Source: Terriglobia bacterium (lineage in GTDB: Bacteria > Acidobacteriota > Terriglobia > Bryobacterales > Bryobacteraceae). From it: a stretch of 64,000 nucleotides of DNA. Location of the stretch: contig JAIQEX010000011.1 in assembly GCA_020073615.1 (NCBI GenBank), positions 1 through 64,000 on the forward strand, written 5' to 3'. This document shows positions 1 to 9,306 of this stretch, in pieces (position 1 is the first letter of the stretch; every line of letters starts with the position of its first letter). The notes beneath the pieces were generated by a model. It saw only the letters and a list, made by a program, of their open reading frames with translations, did not search any database and was not told where the DNA came from. Position numbers and translations under genes: made by a program.

Positions 1-151
1 CCGCAGAACGAAACGGTCTCTCCCAAATGTCTCGCTCTCCAGCAGCAGCGGCACGATTCAGAAGCCGCCACGAGTAGGGTAGAGCATCTGGAAGAAAAAG
101 TCCAGCAAAATCTGACGCGCCAGCTTTACGGCGCAAATGGCCAATCTCCAG

Positions 152-174
152 GGGGCAGGCCTTCGGCCTGCCCC
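152..174. terminator. GC-rich hairpin downstream of the regulator gene
   Basis: A perfect 10-bp stem (152-161 with 165-174) closes on a 3-base TTC loop. A second nested palindrome follows at 230-271: GTTAGGC pairs with GCCTAAC, enclosing GCGCGC-TTC-GCGCGC. Both lie just past the stop of the minus-strand gene that ends at 276, so they may terminate its transcript, although no U-tract is seen. The remainder of bases 1-275 shows no convincing gene; short reading frames there have no family resemblance. Confidence 0.4.
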
Positions 175-275
175 ACCTATGCAATCAGGTCAACAGGCTG
201 CAGCAGGCCTTCAACCGTGCCCCCGCGCCGTTAGGCGCGCTTCGCGCGCTGGGCAGGCCTGGAGGCCTAACCCAC

Positions 276-1493
276 TCACCACACGTGCGTGGCCAGGATC
301 CTGGGGGGGCCCGACTTGCGGTCGATCACCTGCGTGGCCAGCACGGCCTCCACGTTCTTGCGGCTCCAACCCGCCGGCAGTTGTTTGGAGAGACCCTCCA
401 GGAACGCGGGGCTGGTGACAAATTCGCCCGCGGCGATAGTGCCGTTCTCGCCGATTCCGGCGACCACCACGATGGTCTCGCCGGTGGTGGCGTCGCGAAA
501 GCGGGCCACGATGGCGAAATCCTGGGTGAGCTGGGAGTAGGGCTCGCGGCATTCGACGAACCAGCCGCGCTGCGCCGGGTGGTTGCGGTCCTCGATGCCG
601 GCGCTCCCGTCGAAGCGCACGAAATGGAAACGCAGCGGATCGACCAGGCGCATGGTCCACGGGTTGTCGAAGCCGGCGATCAAAATCGTGGGACCACGCC
701 GCAGATCGGTAAGGGTGCTGGACAGGGCCCCTTGGAGCAAGTAATCGCGCCCCGCTTTCCCGAGGAATCCGGCGACGCGCGAGAGCGCAATGGCATCGGG
801 CAGCACGACGTGGTCGATGCTGCGGATGTAATCGCGGATGTTGAGGACGGCGGGATCCTGGGCAGGCTGGGCGACGGACTGCGGCTGCGCCCCGGTGGGC
901 TGGCCGATGGAGAGCAGGACGGGCCGCGAGGAATCGAGCACCGGACCCCAAAAACGGTCCATGGCGGAGTGGGGCCACAGGGCGGCCGCGGCGATGCCTA
1001 CGGCCGCCGCGCCGGTTACAACCAGGGCGAACAGCAGGCGGCGGGCTGAGCGGTGCGGGGCCAACACAGGCAGGGGCGCCAGTGCGGCCAGGGGCGCGGC
1101 GTCGAATGCAGGCCTCTGCGCGGGTGGTTGAAACTGCGGCGTATATGAGCCAGGAGGCAGGTCGATGCGCAACTCCGCATCGTGCTCGGCTTCGTGGTAG
1201 TACTGCGCGATGCGCTTGCGAACTTCGCCGGCGGTGGTGCGGACAATGGGATCGGCGTTGGTGTCGTATCCGGCGTCGCGGCCGAACACGGCCGCTCCCA
1301 GAGTGCGCTCCTTGAGCGGTTCCCCCTCGCTCGCCAGATGATGCTCTACCACGTAGCGCAGCAGGTTGAGGCAACGCTTGCTGCTCTTGAACGCCGGGTG
1401 TGCCAGCAGGCGTTCGAGCTGCTCCTGAATCGCCTCGCGCTCCGGCCGGGCTTCCGGCCTACGGTCTGTGACGAGCGACCCCATAATCCGCAT
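276..1493 (-). CDS. Membrane-anchored winged-helix-like regulatory protein
   Basis: About 405 residues. Residues about 21-121 form a domain common in acidobacterial signalling proteins (conserved core around HPAF, LLRYVV, LKERTLG, FGRD, YDTNADPIVR, PGSY), thought to be winged-helix-like and DNA-binding. One transmembrane segment follows at about residues 152-172. A roughly 230-residue C-terminal region of unknown fold would then lie outside the cytoplasm, giving a one-component sensor layout. The frame is open up to 1550, but a candidate promoter at 1531-1559 would place the transcript start near 1524, so I prefer the ATG at 1493 (next ATG at 1484). It is divergent from the TonB-dependent receptor, which it might control; that is inference. 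The specific target and ligand are unknown. Confidence 0.75.
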   Translation of the reverse strand: MRIMGSLVTDRRPEARPEREAIQEQLERLLAHPAFKSSKRCLNLLRYVVEHHLASEGEPLKERTLGAAVFGRDAGYDTNADPIVRTTAGEVRKRIAQYYHEAEHDAELRIDLPPGSYTPQFQPPAQRPAFDAAPLAALAPLPVLAPHRSARRLLFALVVTGAAAVGIAAAALWPHSAMDRFWGPVLDSSRPVLLSIGQPTGAQPQSVAQPAQDPAVLNIRDYIRSIDHVVLPDAIALSRVAGFLGKAGRDYLLQGALSSTLTDLRRGPTILIAGFDNPWTMRLVDPLRFHFVRFDGSAGIEDRNHPAQRGWFVECREPYSQLTQDFAIVARFRDATTGETIVVVAGIGENGTIAAGEFVTSPAFLEGLSKQLPAGWSRKNVEAVLATQVIDRKSGPPRILATHVW

Positions 1494-1530
1494 CCCCGCC
1501 GCCGCTCGGCGGCGCGCTATGCCTTGAGTA

Positions 1531-1559
1531 ACTTTGTCACCAAAAATCACCTAAGTCAA
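1531..1559 (-). promoter_or_regulatory. Candidate sigma-70-type promoter of the regulator gene
   Basis: On the minus strand TTGACT (1559-1554) and CAAAGT (1536-1531) are separated by exactly 17 bases. The -35 box is close to consensus and the -10 box is weak. The position supports the downstream start codon at 1493. Confidence 0.4.
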
Positions 1560-1728
1560 CCCTTTGTGCCGCAAGGGCCCCGCCCCCCGGTAGCGTACGC
1601 CGTTTCATACCGTAAAGCCCTTGTGTTACCTCCGCTGGCGGCGCATGATCCTCCGGTAACCATTGCCATGGGTCCGGGGCTCCTCGCTTAGCCCCGAGAG
1701 TAAACAAGAGTTAAAAAGGAGAGAAACC

Positions 1729-4700
1729 ATGAGGGGAGTTCGTCAGCTTCTAATCGCGACCATTGCTTTAGGTGCGGCCCTGTTGTGGTCCGTTCCCGTC
1801 CGTGCCCAGGTGACTACGGCCGATGTCGTCGGCCGTGTGACCGACCCCAGCGGCGCGGTGGTCCCCAACGCCAAGGTGACCATCCAGAACACCGGCACCG
1901 GTGCCGTCCGGTCCATGAACACCACCGAATCGGGCGACTACGTATTCAACCTGCTGCCCATCGGCAGCTACACCATCCACATCGAGGTGGCGAGCTTCCG
2001 CACCTTCACGCGGCAGGGCCTGGAACTGGCCGCCGGAGACCGCGTCCGCGTGGATACCCAGATGGAAGTGGGCACCACCTCGGAGAGCGTCATGGTGACG
2101 GCCGAAGCGCCCATGCTGCAAACCGACACCTCGAGCGTTTCCACCCTGATGAGCGGCAAGGCGGTGCAGGACATCCCGCTCAACGGCCGCAACTGGGTGC
2201 AGTTGGCGCAACTGGCGCCCGGGGTAACGCCGGGTCCGGGGAACGGCTTGTCCACCGGAACGCGGCCCGACGACCGGCGGCAGAACTCGTCGTTCTCGGT
2301 CAACGGCCAGGACCCGGTGGTCAACAACAACATGATTGACGGCATGGACAACAACGAGCGCGTCATCGGCACCATCGGCGTGAAGCCCTCCATCGACGCC
2401 ATCGCCGAGTTCACGGTGCAGATCAATATGTACAGCGCCGAGATCGGGCGCACTTCGGGCGGGGTGGTCAACATCCTCACCAAGTCCGGCAACAACCAGT
2501 TTCATGGCTCCCTGTTCGAGTACCTGCGCAACGACCTGTTCGACGCCAACCCGTTCTACAATTTCACCAACGTCGCCACCAATCCGCCCAAGCCGGAGTA
2601 CCGCCAGAACCAGTTTGGCGGCAGTATCGGCGGCCCCATCCGCAAGGACCGGACGTTCTTTTTCGGCGACTACGAAGAACTGCGGATCATCCAGGGGCAA
2701 CTGGTGGCCAACGGGGTGGTGGTGCCGACCGCCAAACAGCGCGCCGGCGATTTCTCCGAATCCTGCACCGCGGGCTTCGACAGCACCGGGCTGTGCGCCA
2801 ACCGGGCGCAGCAGATCAGCCTGGCGGCGGCGCTGGGCGGCGCGCCGGCCGGTGCGGTGCCATTCAACCGCCTCAACCAGGGCCCGTATAGCAACCTGCT
2901 TTCGCCCCTGGCGTTGAAGATTATCAACCTGGTTCCGCTTCCCAATGCGCCCGGAGTCACCAGCCCGAACTTCAACAACTTCGCCAACCGCGCGCAGACC
3001 GCGCGCACGTTCGATGCGCGCATCGATCACCACCTCAACGAAAAGACGACGGTGTATGGAAGGTATTCCTTCAACGACGTCACCACCCTGACGCCCACCG
3101 GCTTCCCCGATGCCGGCGATCTGAACCCCGGCGGCAATTTCAATGGATCTTTCCCCGGCCCGAACACCACCCGGGCGCAAAACGCGCAATTGAACCTGGT
3201 GCACGTGTTCCGGCCCGACCTGGTGCTGGAGCTGAAGGGGGGCTATACCAGGGCCGCCATGCAATCGCTGGGCATCAACGCCGGCAAAAACGCGGCCACC
3301 GAACTGGGCTTCCCCTGCAACGCGGCAAGCTGCATCAACACGGGGGACATCCAGACGTTCGGCCTGCCACAACTGAACATTCAGGGCTTCCAGGGGCTGG
3401 GCGACGCCACGTTTGTTCCCCTGCTGCAATTCGACAACACCTTCCAGTACAACGGCGCCCTCACCTGGACGCACAACTCGCACAACATCAAGTTCGGCGC
3501 GGCCCTCATCCGGCGCCAGTTCAGCATTGCGCAAAGCCAGACGGCGCGGGGCTCGTTCTCGTTCAACGGCTCCACCACCGCGGCGCCGGCGCCGGTGGTG
3601 AACGGCCTCCCGGGCACCGCGAATCCTTTTGCCTCCACCACCGACGGCACGGTGAACAACGCCAACAATTCCGGGGCGGGGCTGGCCAACTTCCTGCTGG
3701 GCGCGCCGGTCACCGTGGCGCGCAATGTGACACCGGGTCTGCCCGGGTACCGCTCGTGGGAGCCGGGCGTCTACGTGCAGGACGACTGGCGCGTGAACCG
3801 CTGGCTCACGCTCAACCTGGGAATGCGGTACGACATTTTCACCCCCAAGACCGAGGTGCACAACCGCGAGTCGAACTTCGACCCGGTGACGCGGCTGATG
3901 CTGCTGCCAGGCTCGAACGCGAGCGCGAGCGCCGGCGTCGCCACCGACTACGGCAACGTGGCCCCGCGCATCGGCTTCGCCGCCACCATCGGGCGCGGCA
4001 TGGTGCTGCGTGGCGGCTACGGCCTCACCTACTTCCCCGGCGACTACACCTCGCAGGCCTTCCTGAAGAACCCGCCGCTCACCTACGCGCTCAACTGTGG
4101 ATCTTCGACCACCGGCAACATCGTCAACACCGGCTGCCCGGCGGGCTTTGGCACGCTGGCGCAGGGAGTGCCGGTGCCCTCGACGACGTTCCCCACCACT
4201 TCGACGTCCACCGGGCCCACGCTCGACCTGACGCAATTGCCGATCACCGTGGGCCTGCGGGCCGTGGCCACCGATTTCCAGGCCAGCTACGAACACCAGT
4301 TCAATGTCACGCTGGAAAGACAGATCGGCAGCAACGTGGTGAGCGCCGGGTATATCGGTCAGCGCGGACGCGACCTGGTGATGGACCTTCCCGACATCAA
4401 CCGGGCGCTGCCGAGCGGCATTTCGACGCCCAACCCCAGGCCGTTTGCCAGTCTGAACAAGGTGAGCTCCATCGAATATCTGACCACGCACGGCACCTCC
4501 AGCTACAACGCCATGCAACTGAGTTTTCAGCGGCGCTTCAGCCGCGGGCTGTCACTGACCTCGGGTTACACGTACGCCCATGGCATTGACGACATCACCG
4601 CGCTGTCGACGGGGACGGGCGCGTACGGAACCGCCATCGGCCCAACCCTGGCGCAGGCGGTAGCCAACACCGCCATCAACGACCGGTCGACCAGCGACTT

Positions 4701-5250
4701 CAACATCCGGAACCGCTGGACCGTGGCCGCCAATTACGAGCTGCCGTTCGGCAAGAAGCTGAGCGGCGCGGCCGCGGAGTTTATCCGCGGCTGGCAGGTC
4801 AACGGGTCGGGATCCTGGCAGAACGGCCTGCCGTTCAACGTCACCAACCAGGCCAACGTGAGCGGGATCATCGGCATCGCGGGCGAACGGCCGGACCGCG
4901 TGAAGCCGGACTTGCTGGTGTCCAATCCCACGGCGGGCATTGGCGGGCAGTGGCTGGACCCCACCGCGTTCCACACGCAAGCGCCGTTTACTCTGGGAAA
5001 TGCCGCGCGCAACATCGTGTACGGCCCCAACTGGAGCACGCTGAACCTTTCCGTGTTCAAGAACTTCAAGCTGCGCGAGGGTTGGAACCTGCAATTCCGC
5101 GCGGAGAGCTTCAATTTCCTGAACCACCCGAACTTCGGGAATCCGAACGGCACGTTCGGCAGTCCCACTTTCGGCAAGATCACCACCAAGGCCCCGGGAA
5201 GTGCGGGCGACCCGCGGCAGCTTCAGTTTGCGCTAAAGTTGCTGTTCTAG
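1729..5250 (+). CDS. TonB-dependent receptor, Oar-like, with carboxypeptidase-regulatory-like domain
   Basis: About 1173 residues, an outer-membrane beta-barrel transporter. An N-terminal signal peptide ends near VRAQ. It is followed by a carboxypeptidase regulatory-like fold (VVGRVTDPSGAVVPNA), a plug domain (IPLNGRNW, SVNGQ, IDGMDNNE, GGVVNILTKSGNN) and a long barrel ending in LQFALKLLF with the usual terminal aromatic residue. This architecture is greatly expanded in Acidobacteria, where it is usually linked to uptake of polymers or oligosaccharides. The start is set by an AAGGAG ribosome site at 1716-1721, seven bases before the ATG; an in-frame start at 1663 lacks both a ribosome site and a signal peptide. 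A secreted GH3 enzyme follows, suggesting a carbohydrate substrate, though the substrate cannot be read from sequence. Confidence 0.93.
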   Translation: MRGVRQLLIATIALGAALLWSVPVRAQVTTADVVGRVTDPSGAVVPNAKVTIQNTGTGAVRSMNTTESGDYVFNLLPIGSYTIHIEVASFRTFTRQGLELAAGDRVRVDTQMEVGTTSESVMVTAEAPMLQTDTSSVSTLMSGKAVQDIPLNGRNWVQLAQLAPGVTPGPGNGLSTGTRPDDRRQNSSFSVNGQDPVVNNNMIDGMDNNERVIGTIGVKPSIDAIAEFTVQINMYSAEIGRTSGGVVNILTKSGNNQFHGSLFEYLRNDLFDANPFYNFTNVATNPPKPEYRQNQFGGSIGGPIRKDRTFFFGDYEELRIIQGQLVANGVVVPTAKQRAGDFSESCTAGFDSTGLCANRAQQISLAAALGGAPAGAVPFNRLNQGPYSNLLSPLALKIINLVPLPNAPGVTSPNFNNFANRAQTARTFDARIDHHLNEKTTVYGRYSFNDVTTLTPTGFPDAGDLNPGGNFNGSFPGPNTTRAQNAQLNLVHVFRPDLVLELKGGYTRAAMQSLGINAGKNAATELGFPCNAASCINTGDIQTFGLPQLNIQGFQGLGDATFVPLLQFDNTFQYNGALTWTHNSHNIKFGAALIRRQFSIAQSQTARGSFSFNGSTTAAPAPVVNGLPGTANPFASTTDGTVNNANNSGAGLANFLLGAPVTVARNVTPGLPGYRSWEPGVYVQDDWRVNRWLTLNLGMRYDIFTPKTEVHNRESNFDPVTRLMLLPGSNASASAGVATDYGNVAPRIGFAATIGRGMVLRGGYGLTYFPGDYTSQAFLKNPPLTYALNCGSSTTGNIVNTGCPAGFGTLAQGVPVPSTTFPTTSTSTGPTLDLTQLPITVGLRAVATDFQASYEHQFNVTLERQIGSNVVSAGYIGQRGRDLVMDLPDINRALPSGISTPNPRPFASLNKVSSIEYLTTHGTSSYNAMQLSFQRRFSRGLSLTSGYTYAHGIDDITALSTGTGAYGTAIGPTLAQAVANTAINDRSTSDFNIRNRWTVAANYELPFGKKLSGAAAEFIRGWQVNGSGSWQNGLPFNVTNQANVSGIIGIAGERPDRVKPDLLVSNPTAGIGGQWLDPTAFHTQAPFTLGNAARNIVYGPNWSTLNLSVFKNFKLREGWNLQFRAESFNFLNHPNFGNPNGTFGSPTFGKITTKAPGSAGDPRQLQFALKLLF

Positions 5251-5260
5251 CCACCCGGCC

Positions 5261-5292
5261 ACCCGGTAACCGCCGGGGCGCCGGGTTGTTTT
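5261..5292 (+). terminator. Rho-independent terminator after the TonB receptor
   Basis: ACCCGG (5261-5266) pairs with CCGGGT (5281-5286) and is followed by TGTTTT. It begins 11 bases past the receptor stop codon and sits upstream of the GH3 gene, so the two genes may be transcribed separately or by partial read-through. Confidence 0.55.
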
Positions 5293-5340
5293 ACGGCGCG
5301 CCCGGCGGTGAAGCAGCCGCAGTACGATAAGGAACCCACT

Positions 5341-7584
5341 ATGCGATGCGCAATCACAGCCGTTGTCCTGGCGGCTTTCATAACCGCTCCCGCAGGGGCA
5401 CAAAGTAGGCGCGGCAACGAGCCGCCAACGGTCGAAGGACCCTGGATGGATAAGTCCCTCTCGCCGGACCAGCGGGCCGACCTGCTGTTGGCGCAGATGA
5501 CCCTGGACGAGAAGATCCTGCTGGTGCACGGCAACGGCAGGCTCTTCGGGCCGCCCACGGCGGCGTCCTTGCTGTCCAACGGGGGGGCCGGTTACGTCGT
5601 GGGTATCCCGCGGCTGGGCATTCCCGCCCTGCAGATGGCGGATGCCGCGGTCGGGGTGACGCGCGGCGCCGCACGCGGCCGCTATTCCACAGCCCTGCCT
5701 TCCAACGTGGCGGAAGCCTCCTCGTGGGATCCGGCGCTGGCGTGCCAGTACGGCGCGTTGATCGGGCGCGAGCTGCGCGACCAGGGGTACACCATGTCGC
5801 TCGGCGGCGGCGTGAACCTGGCGCGCGAGCCGCGCAACGGGCGCACCTTCGAGTATAAGGGCGAGGATCCGATCCTGGCCGGCAGGCTGGCTGCGGAGGA
5901 GATGAAGTGCCTGCAGGCCCAGGGCGTGATTGGCGACATCAAGCATTTCGCGGCCAACGACCAGGAGACGGGGCGCAACATCGGCAACGTCATTCTGAGT
6001 AAGCGCGTGCTGCGCGAGACCGACCTGTTGCCCTTCGAGATCGCGCTCAAGCAGACGGAAATCGGCGGCGTGATGTGCTCCTACAACAAGGTCAACGGCG
6101 ATTGGGCGTGCGAGAACCAGTACCTGTTGAACGATTTCCTGAAACGGAATCTGGGGTTCAAGGGCTTCGTGGTGTCGGATTGGGGAGGGACGCACAGCAC
6201 CGCGAAGGCTGCCCTGGCGGGCCTGGACATGGAGCAGCCGGACAGCGAATACTACGGAGACAAATTGAAAGAGGCCGTGGCAAAGGGCGAGGTGCCCGCC
6301 GAGCGCCTGAACGACATGGTGAAGCGCATCCTGCGGGCGCAATTCGCCGCCGGCCAGTTCGACAACCGCGCGCCGGCGCGCGTGCCCGACGTATTCGGCG
6401 GCCTGGAGTTCGCCGCGCGGGTGGCCGAGCGCGGGACGGTGCTGCTGAAGAACGGCGGCAACCTGCTGCCGCTGAGTGCGGCGAAGCTGAAATCCATTGC
6501 GGTGATCGGTGCGCATGCCGACGTGGGGGTGCTCTCGGGCGGCGGGTCGGCGCAGGTGGACGCCGCCGGCGGAAACGCCGTGCCGCCACCGCCGCCGCCC
6601 CCTGGTACTTCGCCGCTCGATCGCATGCTCCGAACGCCGATGTGGCATCCGTCCTCGCCGCTGAAGGCGATCGCTGCCAAGGCGCCGCTCGCCAAGGTTC
6701 AATTCCACGATGGCGCGGATCCGGCGGCGGCCGCGGCGCTGGCCAAGGCGTCCGACGTGGCCATCGTGTTCGTGAACCAACCGGCCAGCGAAGGCCGCGA
6801 CCTGGCCACCCTGTCGCTGCCCGAGAATCAGGACCGGCTGGTGGAGGCGGTTGCGGCCGCCAATCCGCGCACCGTGGTGGTGCTCGAGACGGGCGGCGCG
6901 GTCACCATGCCGTGGATCGAGGGCGCAAGCTCCGTCTTGGAAGCCTGGTATCCGGGTATACGCGGAGGCGAAGCCATCGCGGCGATTCTTTTCGGCGAGG
7001 TGAATCCATCGGGCAAACTGGTACTCTCGTTTCCCAAGAGCGAGGCCGATCTGCCGCACGCGAAAGTGTTCGGTCCGGCGGAGGCGGCAACGCCCGCGCC
7101 CGCCGGAGGCACGCCCGATTTCCGGCGGCAGCTCCCTCCGTTCGACATCGTCTACAACGAAGGCTTGCAGGTGGGGTACAAGTGGTACGACGCGCAGGAC
7201 AAGGTGCCGCTGTTTCCCTTCGGCCACGGCCTCTCCTACACGACGTACGCGTACTCCGGCATGCACGCTTCGGGCGGGCGCAACCCCCAGGTGGTCTTCA
7301 CGCTGAAGAACACCGGCAAGCGCGCGGGCATTGAAGTGGCGCAGGTGTACGCCACGCTGCCGGCCGCCGCGGGCGAACCCCCGAAGCGCCTGGTGGCCTG
7401 GGAGCCGGTGGAGTTGCAGGCGGGAGAATCGAAGACGGTGACCATCGCCATTGATCCCTTCTACCTGTCGATTTTCAACGAGCAGAAAGACGCCTGGGAA
7501 CTGCCTCCGGGAGACTACAAGTTGTGGGTGGGTGCCTCCTCGCGCAACCTGCCGCTATCGGAGACGGTGCGCGCGGGGGAGTGA
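5341..7584 (+). CDS. Secreted glycoside hydrolase family 3 beta-glucosidase-like enzyme
   Basis: About 747 residues. A signal peptide ends near PAGAQ, so the enzyme is exported. The GH3 N-terminal TIM-barrel domain (residues about 30-320) carries the nucleophile motif VVSDWG with Asp280 and the substrate-binding KHFAAND. The alpha/beta sandwich domain (about 360-600) includes a proline-rich stretch near residue 417. The C-terminal region contains NEGLQVGYKWYD followed by a fibronectin-III-like domain typical of BglX-type enzymes. It should hydrolyse terminal beta-linked glucose or related sugars from oligosaccharides. The start at 5341 gives a clean signal peptide and has an AAGGA element upstream; the open frame extends to 5308 without either. 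It lies directly behind the receptor gene. Confidence 0.93.
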   Translation: MRCAITAVVLAAFITAPAGAQSRRGNEPPTVEGPWMDKSLSPDQRADLLLAQMTLDEKILLVHGNGRLFGPPTAASLLSNGGAGYVVGIPRLGIPALQMADAAVGVTRGAARGRYSTALPSNVAEASSWDPALACQYGALIGRELRDQGYTMSLGGGVNLAREPRNGRTFEYKGEDPILAGRLAAEEMKCLQAQGVIGDIKHFAANDQETGRNIGNVILSKRVLRETDLLPFEIALKQTEIGGVMCSYNKVNGDWACENQYLLNDFLKRNLGFKGFVVSDWGGTHSTAKAALAGLDMEQPDSEYYGDKLKEAVAKGEVPAERLNDMVKRILRAQFAAGQFDNRAPARVPDVFGGLEFAARVAERGTVLLKNGGNLLPLSAAKLKSIAVIGAHADVGVLSGGGSAQVDAAGGNAVPPPPPPPGTSPLDRMLRTPMWHPSSPLKAIAAKAPLAKVQFHDGADPAAAAALAKASDVAIVFVNQPASEGRDLATLSLPENQDRLVEAVAAANPRTVVVLETGGAVTMPWIEGASSVLEAWYPGIRGGEAIAAILFGEVNPSGKLVLSFPKSEADLPHAKVFGPAEAATPAPAGGTPDFRRQLPPFDIVYNEGLQVGYKWYDAQDKVPLFPFGHGLSYTTYAYSGMHASGGRNPQVVFTLKNTGKRAGIEVAQVYATLPAAAGEPPKRLVAWEPVELQAGESKTVTIAIDPFYLSIFNEQKDAWELPPGDYKLWVGASSRNLPLSETVRAGE

Positions 7585-7588
7585 GGAC

Positions 7589-8275
7589 TTACAGGCTGAG
7601 CGTCTCCCTCAGCCGCGTGGATTGCCGCCGCGACATCTCGATTACCGGGCCGCCTCGCAGTGTAACCGCCAGACCGCCGCCCAGGGCGACGTCCACCTTG
7701 GCGATCCACTTCAGGTTGATGATCTGTTTGCGGCCGGCGCGGAAAAACATGGCCGGGTCGAGCTGCTTTTCGAGCGCGTTCAGGGAGCGGCGGATGAGCG
7801 GCCGTTCGCCGCCGAAACAGACGCGCGTGTAGTTGCCCTCCGATTCCAGCAGGAAAATATCGGGCAGGCGGACAATCCAGCAGCGCTCGCCTTCGCGCAC
7901 GAAGACCTGCTCCAGGCGGGTGTGGGGAACGCCGGGACGGACCCTGGCCAGCGCGGCAGCCAGGCGGGCCGGGGCGATGGGCTTCAACAGGTAGTCGAGC
8001 GCATTCACCTCGAAGGCCTTGATGGCGTACTCGTCGTAGGCTGTGGTGAAGATCACCTGCGGCACGTCTTCCAGGCGTTCCAGAAGATCGAAGCCGGTCA
8101 TCCCCGGCATCTGGATATCGAGGAAAAGCAGATCCGGTGCGAGCCTGGCGATCAGCTCGCGAGCTTCTTCGGCGCCGCGGGCTTCGCCCGCGATCTCGAC
8201 TTCGGGATGCGCTGCCAACAGGCGGCGCAGCTCCAGGCGCGCCAGGCGTTCGTCGTCCACAATCAGAGCTTTCAT
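7589..8275 (-). CDS. LytTR-family response regulator
   Basis: 228 residues. The receiver domain (1 to about 118) has the acidic pair in VDDE, the phospho-acceptor Asp53 in FLDIQMPG and the conserved Lys98 in YLLKP. A LytTR DNA-binding domain follows (about 130-228). Its start overlaps the stop of the LytS-like kinase by four bases (ATGA at 8272-8275), so the two are translationally coupled and form a cognate pair. Targets are not apparent. Confidence 0.95.
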   Translation of the reverse strand: MKALIVDDERLARLELRRLLAAHPEVEIAGEARGAEEARELIARLAPDLLFLDIQMPGMTGFDLLERLEDVPQVIFTTAYDEYAIKAFEVNALDYLLKPIAPARLAAALARVRPGVPHTRLEQVFVREGERCWIVRLPDIFLLESEGNYTRVCFGGERPLIRRSLNALEKQLDPAMFFRAGRKQIINLKWIAKVDVALGGGLAVTLRGGPVIEMSRRQSTRLRETLSL

Positions 8276-9306
8276 GCCGACCTCGGAATGCGCACCGTGG
8301 CCACGACCGTACCGCCATTGCGGTTCGCCAGGTGCAGGCTGGCGCGCTCGCCGTACAGAATGCGCAGCCGCTCACGGACATTGGCCAGGCCGACCTGGGT
8401 AGCGCCGGCCTTGGGCTCGGCGAGCTGGCCGGAATTCTCGACCTCCACCACCACCGCATCCGGCTCCGCGGCGGCGTGTATGCGCAGGTCGCCGCCCGCC
8501 GGCAGGCTGGCGATGCCGTGCTTGAGCGCGTTCTCCACCAGGGTTTGCAGCAGCATCGCCGGGATGGGGACGCCGCCGGCGCCGGGGTCGATGGCCACCT
8601 GCACGCGCAGCCGCTCTTCGAAGCGCACCGATTCCAGCGCCAGGTAGTCGGCCACCACTTCCACCTCGGAGGCCAGCGGGACGGTGTGGGTGGCCCCGCG
8701 GTGCAGGTTGTAGCGCAGAATGTTGGCGAGCCGCGTAAGCATATCCTGGGCGAGCGGCGGGTTTTCGATCACCAGCGCGCGAATGGAATTGAGGCAGTTG
8801 AAAAGGAAGTGCGGATTGATCTGCGCTTCGAGCACGCGCAACTCCGCCTCGCGCAGCGCCAGTTGCAGTTGCAGCCCGTGGAGGCGCGACTCGCGGTAGT
8901 GGCGCGCCGCCGTCACCGCGACGTAGAGGAGGGTCCAGACGATGGCGACGCCGCACAGCGCCATCCAGAGGCCGATCATATCCATCGGCTTGGTGAAGTG
9001 GGTGGCGGCGTTGCCCGGCAGCAGGTGGGAAAACGCCACCACCAGGGCCGAGTCCACCGTGCCCACCAGAAGCGCGGCCGGCACCAGGCGCAGAAACGCA
9101 TGCCTGGTGGACGTTCCCAGCCACTGCCGCCGGCGGATCTCGCGGCGCAACAGGTGGGTCAGCGCAATGCTGTAACAGAAGAACAGAATGTAGCCGGCGA
9201 TTACGCCGGGCTGCGGGCCCACCGCGCGGACCGCGAACCAAAGGCCCACGGCCGAGTACGCGCCCCAGCCGCAGACCTGGCAGATCCAATAGGCGCGATT
9301 CTTCAT
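8272..9306 (-). CDS. LytS/YehU-type sensor histidine kinase
   Basis: 344 residues. The N-terminal half (about 1-135) has about four hydrophobic membrane segments. A short coiled linker leads to the His_kinase domain with the signature QINPHFLFN and phospho-acceptor His166, then an HATPase domain with an N-box (LVENALKHG) and glycine-rich boxes. There is no separate periplasmic domain, so sensing is probably within the membrane. It overlaps the upstream alpha/beta hydrolase gene and the downstream regulator by four bases each. Confidence 0.95.
   Translation of the reverse strand: MKNRAYWICQVCGWGAYSAVGLWFAVRAVGPQPGVIAGYILFFCYSIALTHLLRREIRRRQWLGTSTRHAFLRLVPAALLVGTVDSALVVAFSHLLPGNAATHFTKPMDMIGLWMALCGVAIVWTLLYVAVTAARHYRESRLHGLQLQLALREAELRVLEAQINPHFLFNCLNSIRALVIENPPLAQDMLTRLANILRYNLHRGATHTVPLASEVEVVADYLALESVRFEERLRVQVAIDPGAGGVPIPAMLLQTLVENALKHGIASLPAGGDLRIHAAAEPDAVVVEVENSGQLAEPKAGATQVGLANVRERLRILYGERASLHLANRNGGTVVATVRIPRSA

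Noticed and set aside
1-275. Short plus-strand frame at 137-418
   Set aside because: It runs across palindromic repeats and into the antisense of the regulator gene; no ribosome site or family.
1768-4518. 916-codon minus-strand frame opposite the TonB receptor
   Set aside because: His/Arg/Gly-rich composition is that of an antisense shadow in high-GC DNA; the plus strand has a clear family match.
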